This document shows positions 24,745 through 34,123 of a stretch of DNA of 64,000 nt, in pieces. How positions within the stretch are numbered: the first letter of the stretch is position 1; every line of letters starts with the position of its first letter. A program made the translations under genes and the position numbers. The stretch spans positions 3,278,501-3,342,500 of the forward strand of contig NZ_CP152050.1 of assembly GCF_038632915.1 (NCBI RefSeq), read 5' to 3'. Origin of the DNA: Paenisporosarcina sp. FSL H8-0542 (GTDB lineage: Bacteria > Bacillota > Bacilli > Bacillales_A > Planococcaceae). The notes under the pieces were generated by a model. The model ran no database searches. It saw nothing but the letters and a program-made list of their open reading frames with translations, and was not told where the DNA came from.

Positions 24745-25737
24745 CTATTCGTCACCGACTTCAGAACTTATTTCAAGATGGTTTTTAAGTAAGTTTTTCG
24801 TGTCTGTCAACGATTCATCATCTAATAGCCAATACCACGTTCCAGTTGAGTTATCGTCATGGCCATCAAGGGATAGGGTTTCTACTTGTGGCATACCTTC
24901 TTTTATGTAAGTTAGAAAAGATTTCATCTCGTCAAATGTCATATCCGTTTTCATATTGTCACCAACGGCTGAAATCACATCATCGTACTTCGTGAAGGAA
25001 GAGGCAGAAGAAGCTTTTTTTACAATGGATGATAGGATTTCCTGTTGACGTTTACCACGTTCGATGTCATTATCCAATTTCCTTGTACGGGCTAAAGCAA
25101 GCACTTGTCGACCATTGAGTTTTTGATAACCCTTTGTTAATTGAATGGTGTAATTATCTTTTTCATCTTTTTCTAATCGATCATATGGAACATTTGCGTA
25201 AATACCATCCAAAGCGTCTACTACATCAATAAAAGCATTGAAATTCATTCGTACGTAATAGTCCACTGGTACTTCCAATAAATTCTCAACCGTCTCTATT
25301 GTCGCTTTTGTTCCACCTTTAAAAAGGGCGTGATTGATTTTATCTTTGTACCCTATTTCAGGTATATACACGTAAGAATCTCTTGGAATACTGACTAATT
25401 TCACGTCTTTTTGTTTATTGTTGAGAGTTGCAAGCATTAAAGCATCGGATCGACTATTATTCGTTCCTTGATTACGTACGTCACTATCATCTACTCCAAT
25501 AAATAATATGGATACATTATCATTAATCGGTTCAACTGGTTTCTCTCGAAGAATAGAACCTTCACGGTTATTAATCGCTTCATATGATTTTTCCGCGGCT
25601 ACCTCAGCTTTTTTCACTAAATAGAACCCGTACGCTGTACCAGTAATCAGAAGACCCGTTACCAAGAGTGCCGAGATTTTTATAAACAATTTCTTTTTGG
25701 ATTTCTTTTTTTGGTTTTTATATTCTTTTCGAATCAT
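24745..25737 (-). CDS. LytR-CpsA-Psr (LCP) family cell-wall ligase
   Basis: 330 residues. A basic cytoplasmic N-terminus (KNQKKKSKKK) and one membrane helix (ISALLVTGLLITGTAYGFYL) precede the extracellular LCP domain. Conserved motifs: RSDALMLATL, SIPRDSYVYIP, KINHALFKGG and LARTRKLDNDIERGKRQQEI. The Arg and Asp residues in these bind the polyprenyl pyrophosphate. LCP enzymes transfer teichoic acids or other glycopolymers from the lipid carrier to peptidoglycan. Length and layout fit TagT/TagU/TagV/LytR-type proteins; the exact paralogue is not decided. Monocistronic. Confidence 0.93.
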   Translation of the reverse strand: MIRKEYKNQKKKSKKKLFIKISALLVTGLLITGTAYGFYLVKKAEVAAEKSYEAINNREGSILREKPVEPINDNVSILFIGVDDSDVRNQGTNNSRSDALMLATLNNKQKDVKLVSIPRDSYVYIPEIGYKDKINHALFKGGTKATIETVENLLEVPVDYYVRMNFNAFIDVVDALDGIYANVPYDRLEKDEKDNYTIQLTKGYQKLNGRQVLALARTRKLDNDIERGKRQQEILSSIVKKASSASSFTKYDDVISAVGDNMKTDMTFDEMKSFLTYIKEGMPQVETLSLDGHDDNSTGTWYWLLDDESLTDTKNLLKNHLEISSEVGDE

Positions 25738-25874
25738 GCGAAATCTCCTTCTTATTAAACCGAATTAGCCTCCTTTATAGAATGGCTATTCTTCTCCTCG
25801 TAAGGATCTGGAATCATTAAATCTGATATCTATCATTATTTCCAGGGCAATAAAAACGTCAATAATTAATTTTT

Positions 25875-26390
25875 CTAATCCGAAAAAAATGTCGGCAATC
25901 CTACTTCCCGTAATAAGTCATTGAATGAAGACCGTCTCACATTCTTTTCACCTGAAAATAATAAGGTTCTCATTTGACTGAAAATTTTCTGGTCCATTTC
26001 CGGGAAAACGTGTTCAAATGCTCTTTTTTTATCCAATTCGGACAAATAATAAACAATGTAGCTATACATAATCGGGAAGTCATGTTCTATCTGTGAAACA
26101 TGTTCTAAAAATGCCGATAAATAGTCATCAAAGGAGTAAAATGATGTTGGCGGTGAGTAAATGGCATGTGGACTTGTATAAAAAACATCTGCCGGGCCAT
26201 GATACCAATTGCCAACCATTGAAGTGAAAGCCAACAAAGACAATGATCGAAGCTCTGGATCCGGGTCGTCAAAGTATTTGTAGTAATAGTCATTGGTTTC
26301 CTCACCCCAATTTTTTGACGTATCAAAATACCCAATCTCGATTCCCGCTAATAGTTTTGCCAATTTCTGTTTGGTCAGATTTTTATCCAT
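25875..26390 (-). CDS. Hypothetical protein in acyl-CoA synthetase operon
   Basis: 171 residues, starting inside the end of the acyl-CoA synthetase gene (16-bp overlap), so co-translated with it. It is soluble and rich in aromatics (YFDTSKNWGEETNDYYYKYF; YSPPTSFYSFDDYLSAFLEH), with no motif I recognise. HEAT-like helical repeats are possible (PDPELRSLSLLAFTSM). The overlap suggests work with the acyl-CoA synthetase, but no function can be assigned. Confidence 0.7.
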   Translation of the reverse strand: MDKNLTKQKLAKLLAGIEIGYFDTSKNWGEETNDYYYKYFDDPDPELRSLSLLAFTSMVGNWYHGPADVFYTSPHAIYSPPTSFYSFDDYLSAFLEHVSQIEHDFPIMYSYIVYYLSELDKKRAFEHVFPEMDQKIFSQMRTLLFSGEKNVRRSSFNDLLREVGLPTFFSD

Positions 26391-27940
26391 TCTTTCCGCA
26401 CCTCCGTCTTCAGTTGTTTCTTATCCAGTTTCCCCAAAGGCGTGTAAGGCATCTGATCAACGAAGACGATTTCCTTTGGCACTTGAAACCTCGCCACTCG
26501 AGGGCGTATCCATTCTAAAAGTGCAGCTTGGGTCAAGTCTTCATTTTTCCTTGTCAATACGAATGCTTTCAATCTCTGACCAAAATCTTCATCTTCTATC
26601 CCTACCACGGCCACTTCCTCTATCTGCGGGTGTTTTATCAATACGTGCTCGACTTCAATCGGGTACACATTCACTCCAGCAGAAACCACCAGTTCATCAG
26701 TTCTTCCACATAAAAAGTAATATCCATTCTTATCTTGAAAACCCAAATCACCAGCTTCTATCCAGGTACTCGTTCTGTTTCTCATGGACCATTTATTATT
26801 GATGCAAAATTGACCGACTGTGCCAACTGCAACCTTCTGCTTATCATGATCCATAATATTCAACCGTACACCTTTAATTTTTTTTCCGATGGTAGCAGCC
26901 GAATATTTCAAGTCCTGTGGGGTTGCGATTATATTCAGCCCCGCTTCTGAAGTGCCGTACAGATTGTACAAGACATCGCCAAGTTTACTGAAGACTTCAT
27001 CCACCAGTTTCGGATTGAGCTTGGCCCCTCCTGAAGCAATACAAACAAGGGAACGCAAATCTTCCACATTGTGGTTTAACATCTTTTGTATCATCAACGG
27101 GACGACTGTAACCACTTCAATACGGTGTTTACTTATCAGATGACATGCTTTTTTGGCATCAAATCCTTTACTGATGACCACTTTTTTACCTAATGCAAGG
27201 TAGGAAAACAATATCGCAATTCCATAGCCATGGTATATTGGCGTGGCAATATAGGCTGTTTTGGTATTCAACAGCTTCAGCCTGGTTAGTACAGCCAGGA
27301 AAGGATTCAAGAAATGGAAGAGGGAAGGTTTATAGGCAACTTCCTTCGACTTTCCTGTGGTACCACCTGTAAGCAACATTATTTTGCTTGTTGAAGATCT
27401 CGGGAGTTTGAAGTTCCCCTCAACCTCCGTTTGAAGCAAGGTATTTACTGCGGGCAAATAATCATGCTTACTCAGAAGTCTCTCTTTCCGATAAAGTGAT
27501 TTTTCAATCAAAGAACTCGATTCAACGTCGTAAACAAGAAAGTCAAAATCTTGGTCTTTAACTAATTGATCGAACTGAATCTGGCTCATGTCAGAATTGA
27601 GCAGATAGATATCCGGTCCAAGCTGGGCAGCAGCAAAAATCGATTTAACCAACGATCCATGGTTTTTACACAAAAACGCAACCTTCTGCCCTCTCTGAAG
27701 TTTGTATCTTTCCTTGAAAATGAAAGATAGCTTTTCTGATTGGGACAATAATTGTCTGTAAGTAATGGTTTCTTCATCCTCCACTAAGGCAGGCTTATCG
27801 CCATTTGTCTTTTCAGCCATGCGTAGCAAAAGCATGATATTTATTCCGTATTTACAGATGAAAACAATTAATCCGCACAATCCCAATAGGGAAAGGAATT
27901 TCATTTTATATAGAACGTTTATCAGGTTGACGATCGTCAA
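26375..27940 (-). CDS. AMP-binding acyl-CoA synthetase/ligase with N-terminal membrane segment
   Basis: 521 residues from a TTG start (27940) behind GGAGAAGG. ANL superfamily: P-loop LLTGGTTGKSKEV, then YNLYGTSEAG, then AGDLGFQDKNGYYFLCGRTD with the core Asp/Arg, and the C-terminal catalytic lysine in TPLGKLDKK. It activates a carboxylic acid, probably a fatty acid, as acyl-AMP and then the CoA thioester. A hydrophobic helix at residues ~10-35 would tether it to the membrane. It overlaps the broken SDR gene by 4 nt and the next unknown gene by 16 nt. The substrate is not known. Confidence 0.9.
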   Translation of the reverse strand: MTIVNLINVLYKMKFLSLLGLCGLIVFICKYGINIMLLLRMAEKTNGDKPALVEDEETITYRQLLSQSEKLSFIFKERYKLQRGQKVAFLCKNHGSLVKSIFAAAQLGPDIYLLNSDMSQIQFDQLVKDQDFDFLVYDVESSSLIEKSLYRKERLLSKHDYLPAVNTLLQTEVEGNFKLPRSSTSKIMLLTGGTTGKSKEVAYKPSLFHFLNPFLAVLTRLKLLNTKTAYIATPIYHGYGIAILFSYLALGKKVVISKGFDAKKACHLISKHRIEVVTVVPLMIQKMLNHNVEDLRSLVCIASGGAKLNPKLVDEVFSKLGDVLYNLYGTSEAGLNIIATPQDLKYSAATIGKKIKGVRLNIMDHDKQKVAVGTVGQFCINNKWSMRNRTSTWIEAGDLGFQDKNGYYFLCGRTDELVVSAGVNVYPIEVEHVLIKHPQIEEVAVVGIEDEDFGQRLKAFVLTRKNEDLTQAALLEWIRPRVARFQVPKEIVFVDQMPYTPLGKLDKKQLKTEVRKEWIKI

Positions 27941-28712
27941 TTTCCTTCTCCCCGTTTTCTTAAAATCTTGGGCATGGATAATTCCCAGAGGCCTCTAAAA
28001 AGAGTGGAGCCCAACTGCCCGAAAATCAGCCACCAAGGCGTATATGTTTTTCTTTTTGTATACATCGACCTGCAAATGATTTTAGCCACATGGTTCGGGC
28101 ACATTGCAGGCATTTTTTCGTAAGACACAGTCGGCACAATCATGGGGGTTTTCACCAACGGCAAATAGATGGATGTTGTCGAGATTCCCATGGCATTCAA
28201 CTCGGCAGCAGCCGAGCGGAACCAAATATAAAAACTGACTTGGATGCCTGATAGGCCGCCCAATGGGGAATGGGCAGTAGCAAGGCATTAACTGTCGATA
28301 CATTGATTACCTGTCCTTTATTCTTTTCCAGTAAAGGAATGACTGACAGCAGTATTTGAACCGGCGCAAAATAATTGATGGCCATCGTTCGTGTGAAATC
28401 GTGATAGCGATCCAATGAATGGGATATGGAGCGATTGATAGAAAGACCCGCATTGCTGACGACCACATCCACTCCACCCGGTAATTGATGTAGAAAAGTC
28501 AGTAACTCCTTCATCTCTTGCTCATTTCTCAAATCTGCCCGAAAAACACTTACACGGGACCCATTCTTTTCGATGTTCTTTTTTATAGTCAAAAGTTTTT
28601 CTTCTCTTCTGGCGACCAAGATTAAATGTGCATCTATTTCACCCAATAGGTAAGCTACTTGCTCCCCAATCCCCGAACTGGCTCCTGTAAGTAGAATTGT
28701 TTTTCCTTTCAT
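27937..28712 (-). pseudogene. Short-chain dehydrogenase/reductase, frameshifted
   Basis: The first part has the SDR signature (TILLTGASSGIG, NAG in VVSNAGLS, WAAYQASK with catalytic Tyr/Lys). The second part is in another frame (YIWFRSAAAELNAMGISTT onward) and overlaps the acyl-CoA synthetase by 4 nt. The shift falls at a run of five A on the plus strand (28230-28234); one more base would restore S-V-F-Y-I-W-F-R. So either one base was lost, a sequencing error exists, or a -1 slip is used. Intact SDR partners of acyl-CoA synthetases reduce or oxidise acyl-derived carbonyls with NAD(P). Start chosen at ATG 28712; the frame extends to 28787. Confidence 0.8.
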
Positions 28713-28933
28713 CTCATTTCCAAGTTTCATCTTGTTCAAAGATGTAGAAGCAAATAAAAGTCGCTCCGTAAGGTTATATGTATGCATAGGAACTTTCCTT
28801 TTCTTTTAAATTCTTTCAATAGTTATATCGATAATTCCATCATACCAAATATATCCATCTACCTGTTGTGGAATTCGAATTTTCTAAAAACATACGATGT
28901 GACATGTCATTTGAACACAGTGCTGTACATACA

Positions 28934-28963
28934 AAAAAAGCGGCTGAAGCAATCAGCCGCTTT
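28934..28963 (-). terminator. Terminator after the sodium symporter
   Basis: AAAGCGGCTGA pairs with TCAGCCGCTTT over a short loop, followed by T-rich sequence on the minus strand; GCGGCTGAA family. Confidence 0.75.
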
Positions 28964-29011
28964 AATGAACGTATTTTACGCGAAGTCTCTTTTATTCATT
29001 ACTGAATCTGG

Positions 29012-30478
29012 TTATTTCGTAAAAAGTTGATCCATGATTGGATTAGTTTTGTCTTTTGCCTTTTTAACGAATAAAGGATTAAGAACGATCAATGCGATGA
29101 CGTTAGCCGACAGTCCCCAGAACCCTTCATAAATCCCGAATGTCTTTCCTGTAGAATACACAGCAAAAGTTACACCAAGCCCTACAAGTAAACCGATGAT
29201 TGTTGCTTCTCTTGTCTGGTTTCTCCAGAATAAACTAAAGACGATGGCTGGGAAGATTTGAACCATCCCAGATACCCCTAGAAGTTGAAGTGACACAAGT
29301 GCTGTCGGGAAAAGCATACCGAAAATTAATGCTAGTCCTATAACCACAAATACCATCGAACGAGTAATCATCGTCAATTTTTCCGGTTTGACGTTTGGAT
29401 TAATAAAATCACGGTAAATATTATTCGCAAATAAATTCGAAGCTCCGATTGCCATGATTGAACATGGAATCAATGACGCTAGTGCGATTGTTGAATAAGC
29501 AAGTCCTTGTACTACCCCACCGTAAGACACTTGAATTAAATTCAACAATGCAAAACGCGGATCGCTTCCTTCTGGCAATACAAGGTAAGCTGCAAAGCCA
29601 AGGAAAACAACAAGAATTAAGACGATATTATAAAACGGTAAATAGATGGCATTTTTACGAAGTACATCTGCATTTTTCGCTGTGAATACACCTGTTACCG
29701 CGTGCGCCCACATGAATAGTGCCAAGCCTGAAACCAATGAAGCAGTCAAGAACCACGGAATCCCCTTTGGTCCTGTTGTCGGTATGGTTAACAACTCTGG
29801 GGAGTCTGTGACGATTTTGTCAATCATCGAGCCCCAACTTCCAAAGTGAATGATTGGAATTGACACAACCAGGAATAACATAATGACCCATACTAAAATG
29901 TCTTTAATGACCGCGGTATAAGCTGGTCCTTTTATTCCGCTGAAGAATGTATACAGTGCCACTAACAGGAATGAAATAATAACAACAACTTTTATATTAA
30001 TATAACCTGTACCCGCAACTGTTAAAGTATCTTGAATACCAGCTAATTGTAAATCAATGTACGGAACCAGCATTAATACACCGACAATTGCGATTAGCAA
30101 CGATAAGAATTTACTATCAAATCGTCCTTTTGCATAATCTGCAAGTGTCGTTAATTTATGCTTCTTAGAAACTTCCCATAACTTTGGAAGATAGAAATAA
30201 GAAACGAAGAACGCAATTATCGTATATGGAATCGCGAAGAACGCAATACTACCAGCTGCGAATGCAGTACTCGTCAATCCTAAGAATGTGTACGCTGTAT
30301 ATAAGTCTGCTCCGACTAAGAGCCATACGAGCAATGGACCGAAACGTCTTCCACCAACAGACCACTCTTCTACCGAACTCCGGCTTGATTTATTTCGTCC
30401 AGCGATAAATCCAATTAAAACCACCGATAAAACTATGAAACTAGTAATTAATAACGCTGTTAAATTCCCCTGCATCAT
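29012..30478 (-). CDS. Sodium:solute symporter (SSS family)
   Basis: 488 residues, about 13 membrane helices. The early GGRRFGPLLVWLLVGADLYT block and the helix 5/6 region (FFSGIKGPAYTAVIKD) are typical of the SSS family (PutP/PanF/YodF-like). It imports an organic solute with Na+. The ATG overlaps the stop of a DUF3311 gene by 4 nt, a pairing seen in many Bacillales where the small protein is a presumed subunit. The solute cannot be told from sequence. A terminator follows at 28934. The last residues are echoed in the fragment at 24548. Confidence 0.92.
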   Translation of the reverse strand: MMQGNLTALLITSFIVLSVVLIGFIAGRNKSSRSSVEEWSVGGRRFGPLLVWLLVGADLYTAYTFLGLTSTAFAAGSIAFFAIPYTIIAFFVSYFYLPKLWEVSKKHKLTTLADYAKGRFDSKFLSLLIAIVGVLMLVPYIDLQLAGIQDTLTVAGTGYINIKVVVIISFLLVALYTFFSGIKGPAYTAVIKDILVWVIMLFLVVSIPIIHFGSWGSMIDKIVTDSPELLTIPTTGPKGIPWFLTASLVSGLALFMWAHAVTGVFTAKNADVLRKNAIYLPFYNIVLILVVFLGFAAYLVLPEGSDPRFALLNLIQVSYGGVVQGLAYSTIALASLIPCSIMAIGASNLFANNIYRDFINPNVKPEKLTMITRSMVFVVIGLALIFGMLFPTALVSLQLLGVSGMVQIFPAIVFSLFWRNQTREATIIGLLVGLGVTFAVYSTGKTFGIYEGFWGLSANVIALIVLNPLFVKKAKDKTNPIMDQLFTK

Positions 30479-30678
30479 TCAATACTCCCCTCTGACTTCT
30501 GTATGCGATAAATGACATACGTACATAATGGAGTAAGAATCATCCCTAAAAATAACCAAAAATGAAGAAATGGTAATCCAAAAATAATCGGTTCAATTCG
30601 ATTAACAAATGGAATTGCGCCAAGCATAAGAACAAACGGTAAAATAGTTAGAATTACAATAATCAATTTTTTGCTCAT
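30475..30678 (-). CDS. DUF3311 family small membrane protein
   Basis: 67 residues from ATG 30678 behind AGGAGG; the frame is open upstream without a site. Two membrane helices (LIIVILTILPFVLMLGAIPF; FLHFWLFLGMILTPLCTYVI) flank the conserved PFVNRIEPIIFGLPFLHFW block of DUF3311 proteins. These are regularly encoded just before SSS symporters, with which this gene overlaps by 4 nt. It is probably an accessory subunit; no biochemical role is established. Confidence 0.88.
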   Translation of the reverse strand: MSKKLIIVILTILPFVLMLGAIPFVNRIEPIIFGLPFLHFWLFLGMILTPLCTYVIYRIQKSEGSIE

Positions 30679-30871
30679 CTGTATCCTCCTAGGTGTAAAT
30701 TTAGATAATATATTGGAATAGTTATAATTATCAATCATTAATATTATCAGATAGAAATTTTAATACAAGGGAATATCGTGAAAACGGTTACAAAGTTCCA
30801 ATTAAACTAGATGAAATAACGTTTCAAGATTTTTCCCACTAACTACCCCTGCACCATTACCTATAAAAAAA

Positions 30872-30903
30872 AGACAAACAAAGTGAAATCACTTTGCTCG
30901 TCT
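30872..30903 (-). terminator. Intergenic hairpin with T-run
   Basis: GACAAACAAAGTG pairs imperfectly with CACTTTGCTCGTC; on the minus strand it is followed by eight T. No gene lies directly upstream of it except past the next terminator, so it may be a back-up. Confidence 0.5.
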
Positions 30904-31051
30904 CAGTTGTAATTACTATTTGAGGAAATCTTTTTCTTCTTCCAAGGTTTAAATACGGATATATAAGAATTGTTACGCATGAGGTATTATTTATATTTAT
31001 GTAACCACATGTTTACATAATGCATATACGTCTACTTTCATTAAACAAAAA

Positions 31052-31076
31052 AAGGACTGTCAGATTAACAGTCCTT
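31052..31076 (-). terminator. Terminator of the YitT-family gene
   Basis: AAGGACTGT pairs with ACAGTCCTT over a 7-nt loop, followed by TTTTTTTG on the minus strand, 35 nt after the stop. Confidence 0.8.
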
Positions 31077-31110
31077 CTGGATCTCATTCTTTCACTGATG
31101 TTAGTCCCCA

Positions 31111-31923
31111 CTAATTCTTTGCAAAATTACCATCAACCTCAACAGTCTCAAATATATTAATAAAGGCATGTTCATCATATTTCCGGACAATTTTTTTGAT
31201 TTGCAATGTTTCATAACGTGTAACAACCATCATTAATATTTGTTTCTTTTCTTGTGTGTAGCCTCCGTAACCTTCAGTAATCGTCATACCTCGATAAATG
31301 GACTCCAGTAGATCATTGCGTATTAAGTCGCCTTTTGAAGTGACTATCTGCATCGTCAATTTGACATGATTGGTGAAGATCGTATCAATCATTTTACCGG
31401 TCAAAAATATGGATAATAGAGTGTATAATGCGATATCCCAGCCGAAAACAAATCCAGAAATCAGAACAATTACACCGTTCATAGCTGTGAGAAGTAGTCC
31501 AATACTGACATTACTGATTCGGGAAACCATAATCGCTATAATATCCAAACCGCCTGAAGTTCCAGAGTATTTCAAAATAAGACCGATACCCAGGCCACCC
31601 AAGCCTCCACCAAAAACAGCGGAAAGCAAGATATTGTCGGTAACTTGAACTACCGGCAATATATATAAGAAGACTGACAGTGAAATGACACAAACCATAG
31701 TATTGATCGTAATGGTTTTTCCGAGTTTGAAATAACCCAACACAACTAAAGGTAAATTAAATAGTAGATTCAATAAGCCAGTATTAAATGGTGTGATCAA
31801 CCCAACCAATATAGCTATTCCACTAATTCCGCTGCTTAATATACCATAAGGAACCAAAAAGAAATTAAAAGCGAATGCCACAATTAGTGAGCCTGTGATG
31901 ACAATGGTATTTTTTAAAAACAT
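31111..31923 (-). CDS. YitT family membrane protein (DUF161/DUF2179)
   Basis: 270 residues from ATG 31923; GGAGG lies seven bases upstream, whereas the ATG at 31929 is too close to it. Five to six hydrophobic helices (FFLVPYGILSSGISGIAILV, NLLFNLPLVVLGYFKLGK, then the GGGLGGLGIGLILKYSGTSG block with GGLDIIA) are followed by a C-terminal cytoplasmic DUF2179 domain (GMTITEGYGGYTQEKKQILM). This is the YitT/YpjC/YqfU group. The function is unestablished; transporter or sensor roles have been suggested from topology. Confidence 0.92.
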   Translation of the reverse strand: MFLKNTIVITGSLIVAFAFNFFLVPYGILSSGISGIAILVGLITPFNTGLLNLLFNLPLVVLGYFKLGKTITINTMVCVISLSVFLYILPVVQVTDNILLSAVFGGGLGGLGIGLILKYSGTSGGLDIIAIMVSRISNVSIGLLLTAMNGVIVLISGFVFGWDIALYTLLSIFLTGKMIDTIFTNHVKLTMQIVTSKGDLIRNDLLESIYRGMTITEGYGGYTQEKKQILMMVVTRYETLQIKKIVRKYDEHAFINIFETVEVDGNFAKN

Positions 31924-32120
31924 AAACATTCCTCCAACTTCTTTGAATAAGGCTCTGTTAAACGAAACGGTCGTTTATCGTACAGTTGCGCATAGGCCAA
32001 CAAATATGAAAACCACATAATGGGCTTCACGCTCTTACAGCATTTATTTTGCAAATGTACTCTATAAAAAAGCAACAGCTTGCAAGACCGTCAGTAATGC
32101 GCGAGCCAATTTATACTATT

Positions 32121-32234
32121 ACTAAACCTGCGATTTTTCCAACTAACCATCAATTATTTCCAACTAAACTTGCATTTTCTCCAACTAAACTTAATTTTCT
32201 CAAACTAATCGTCACTTTTATCAAACTTGAGCCT
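32121..32234 (+). repeat. Second 21-bp degenerate array, coding heptads on the plus strand
   Basis: Five and a half units of 21 bp with core TTTTCCAACTAAAC-like sequence. In the frame starting 32121 they give exact heptads T-K-x-x-x-F-P: TKPAIFP, TNHQLFP, TKLAFSP, TKLNFLK, LIVTFIK. The frame is open from 32049 to 32276, but no ribosome site or ATG precedes it. Same period and layout as the array at 3086-3223, with a different motif. The surrounding 31930-32590 region has no other gene I can support. Confidence 0.55.
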
Positions 32235-32296
32235 AAAACTTGCTCAACATTCTTGATATTGACCTATTTTACATGAAAAAGCGTCAAACTTTAAAA

Positions 32297-32330
32297 AAAC
32301 TGCCAATTCCCCATAGAACATTAGGCAGTT
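32297..32330 (+). terminator. Hairpin in gene-free region
   Basis: AAACTGCC pairs with GGCAGTT across a large A/T-rich loop, followed by CTATCTTTTT on the plus strand. It could end a transcript of the plus-strand heptad array. Confidence 0.45.
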
Positions 32331-32436
32331 CTATCTTTTTATGGTAACAATTAATCCCTAAACTGAGTGAAAAGGCTTGCAAGTTCGATCGCGGAAAGAG
32401 CAAATTCACTATAATCAACAGTCAGAGCCGTGCATT

Positions 32437-32470
32437 AAAAAACTCGCCCCTACTGGAGGGACAAGTTTTT
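32437..32470. terminator. Hairpin with T-runs on both sides
   Basis: AAAAACT...CCCT pairs with AGGG...AGTTTTT around a 5-nt loop, with small internal mismatches. Confidence 0.5.
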
Positions 32471-32554
32471 GCTCGCAAACTATCGGTTTCCCACACTTCC
32501 GTCTCTGTAAAATTGTTCTCTGCTGGCTAGAATTTTATTCATTCTAATCATTTA

Positions 32555-32586
32555 AAAAGGCTGAACCACAATGGGCTCAGCCTTTT
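32555..32586 (-). terminator. Terminator of the MFS pump gene
   Basis: AAAAAGGCTGA pairs with TCAGCCTTTTT over a loop with an inner CC/GG pair; it lies six bases after the stop on the minus strand. Confidence 0.8.
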
Positions 32587-32591
32587 TCTTA

Positions 32592-34064
32592 TTATTCCTC
32601 AACGGGTTTTTGTTTATAAACTTGTTCCTTCTCTTCCTCAGTAACCTGTCTGTTCGGCTTTTTGATAAAGAATGTCAACACTAACCCTACAACTGCAATA
32701 AATGTAGAGACGTAGAATGTATAAGTGATTCCTTCCATCATGGAGTTCTTCATGATGTTCATAGGGTCACTTCCGCTTTTCGCCAAGTTTTCCGCTGTCG
32801 AAGTCGTGCGAGTATTCATGACGGTGATTAGTAACGCAGAACCGATGGCACCTGATACTTGTTGAAAAGTGTTGTTCATCGCTGTACCGTGTGGGTAAGC
32901 TTTCATTGGCAACGTATTCAAACCGTTCGTCATTACCGGCATCATTACCATTGAAATCCCGAACATGCGGATTGTATATAGGAACATTATTTCAAGGTAC
33001 GTTGTATCCAAACTTAATTTACTAAAGTAATACGTTGAAATAACAACAATCGACATCCCTGTAATTGCAAGCACTTTGGCACCGTATTTATCGAACAATT
33101 TACCGGTAACTGGTGACATGAAGCCCATCACCAAAGCACCTGGAAGCATGAGCAAGCCAGAATCGAAAGGTGAAATCCCTTTGATTGTCTGAACATAAAT
33201 CGGCATAAGGATCATGGCCGAGAACATGGAAATGGATAGAACGATTGAAATCGCTGACGATAATGCAAACATTGGATGTTTGTAGATCCTAAATTCGAGC
33301 AATGGTTCACTCAATTTAAGTTGGCGGAGAATAAATGTAACAAGTGATACTACACCGACGGTAATGGTTCCTAAAACTATCGGGTCGTCCCAACCATTTT
33401 GACCAGCAGAACTAAATCCGTAGAGGATTCCGCCAAAGCCAAGACTTGAAAAGACTAAAGACATTTTATCCAAACTTAATTCTCGGTTTTGGAACGTTAA
33501 ATTCTTTAATTTGAAAATTCCTAAAGCTAACGGGATTAAAGCAACAGGCAGGACAATGAAAAACAATACTCGCCATGAATAGTGTTCAACAATGTAACCG
33601 GAAAGTGTTGGACCGATTGCCGGTGCAACGATCATTACTAGACCGAAAACACCCATCGCCGCTCCTCGTCGTTCAACAGGAAACGCAGCAAGCATCACGT
33701 TCATCAGTAATGGCATCATCAGTGCGGCACCAGCAGCTTGAATCATTCGAGCTGCAAGAAGCACACCAAAAGTAGGGGCTAAGCCCGCAAATAATGTCCC
33801 TAGCGCAAATATGGACATGGCCAGGATGAAAATGGATCTATTGGAATAACGTTGTATAAAATAGGCACTCGCGGGAATTAAAATCCCATTGACCAACATA
33901 TAGCCTGTTACGAGCCATTGTACTGTAGATGCATCCTTAATATTTAAATCCGTCATAATGGAAGGCAATGCGATATTCAATAACGTCTGGGTGAAGATCG
34001 CCACAAATGCCCCCATAAATAATATGGCGATATTGCCATATGGTGGTTTTTTCTGTTCTGTCAT
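32592..34064 (-). CDS. DHA2 family MFS multidrug efflux transporter
   Basis: 490 residues with 14 predicted membrane helices, the DHA2 (EmrB/QacA/LmrB) count. Motif D1/motif C hallmarks: ALPSIMTDLNIKDASTVQWL, VTGYMLVNGILIPASAYF and a GPTLSGYIVEHYSWRVLFFI motif C block. It exports drugs or other amphiphiles using the proton gradient. It follows a TetR gene by 59 bp on the same strand, and three palindromic operators precede that TetR gene, so the pump is probably repressor-controlled and induced by its substrates. The substrate is not known. Confidence 0.92.
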   Translation of the reverse strand: MTEQKKPPYGNIAILFMGAFVAIFTQTLLNIALPSIMTDLNIKDASTVQWLVTGYMLVNGILIPASAYFIQRYSNRSIFILAMSIFALGTLFAGLAPTFGVLLAARMIQAAGAALMMPLLMNVMLAAFPVERRGAAMGVFGLVMIVAPAIGPTLSGYIVEHYSWRVLFFIVLPVALIPLALGIFKLKNLTFQNRELSLDKMSLVFSSLGFGGILYGFSSAGQNGWDDPIVLGTITVGVVSLVTFILRQLKLSEPLLEFRIYKHPMFALSSAISIVLSISMFSAMILMPIYVQTIKGISPFDSGLLMLPGALVMGFMSPVTGKLFDKYGAKVLAITGMSIVVISTYYFSKLSLDTTYLEIMFLYTIRMFGISMVMMPVMTNGLNTLPMKAYPHGTAMNNTFQQVSGAIGSALLITVMNTRTTSTAENLAKSGSDPMNIMKNSMMEGITYTFYVSTFIAVVGLVLTFFIKKPNRQVTEEEKEQVYKQKPVEE

Positions 34065-34123
34065 CCTTTTTTTCCTCCGTATAGTTTAGTCGTCTATTAC
34101 TCGCTTCATGAAATTTCGTGGGT

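Noticed and set aside
3086..32234. CRISPR interpretation of the 21-bp arrays
   Set aside because: Units are degenerate and directly adjacent, with no unique spacers and no cas genes in the window.
32049..32276. 75-codon plus-strand frame as a normal protein gene
   Set aside because: The heptad periodicity is real, but the frame has only a TTG start with no ribosome site; reported as a repeat, not as a CDS.
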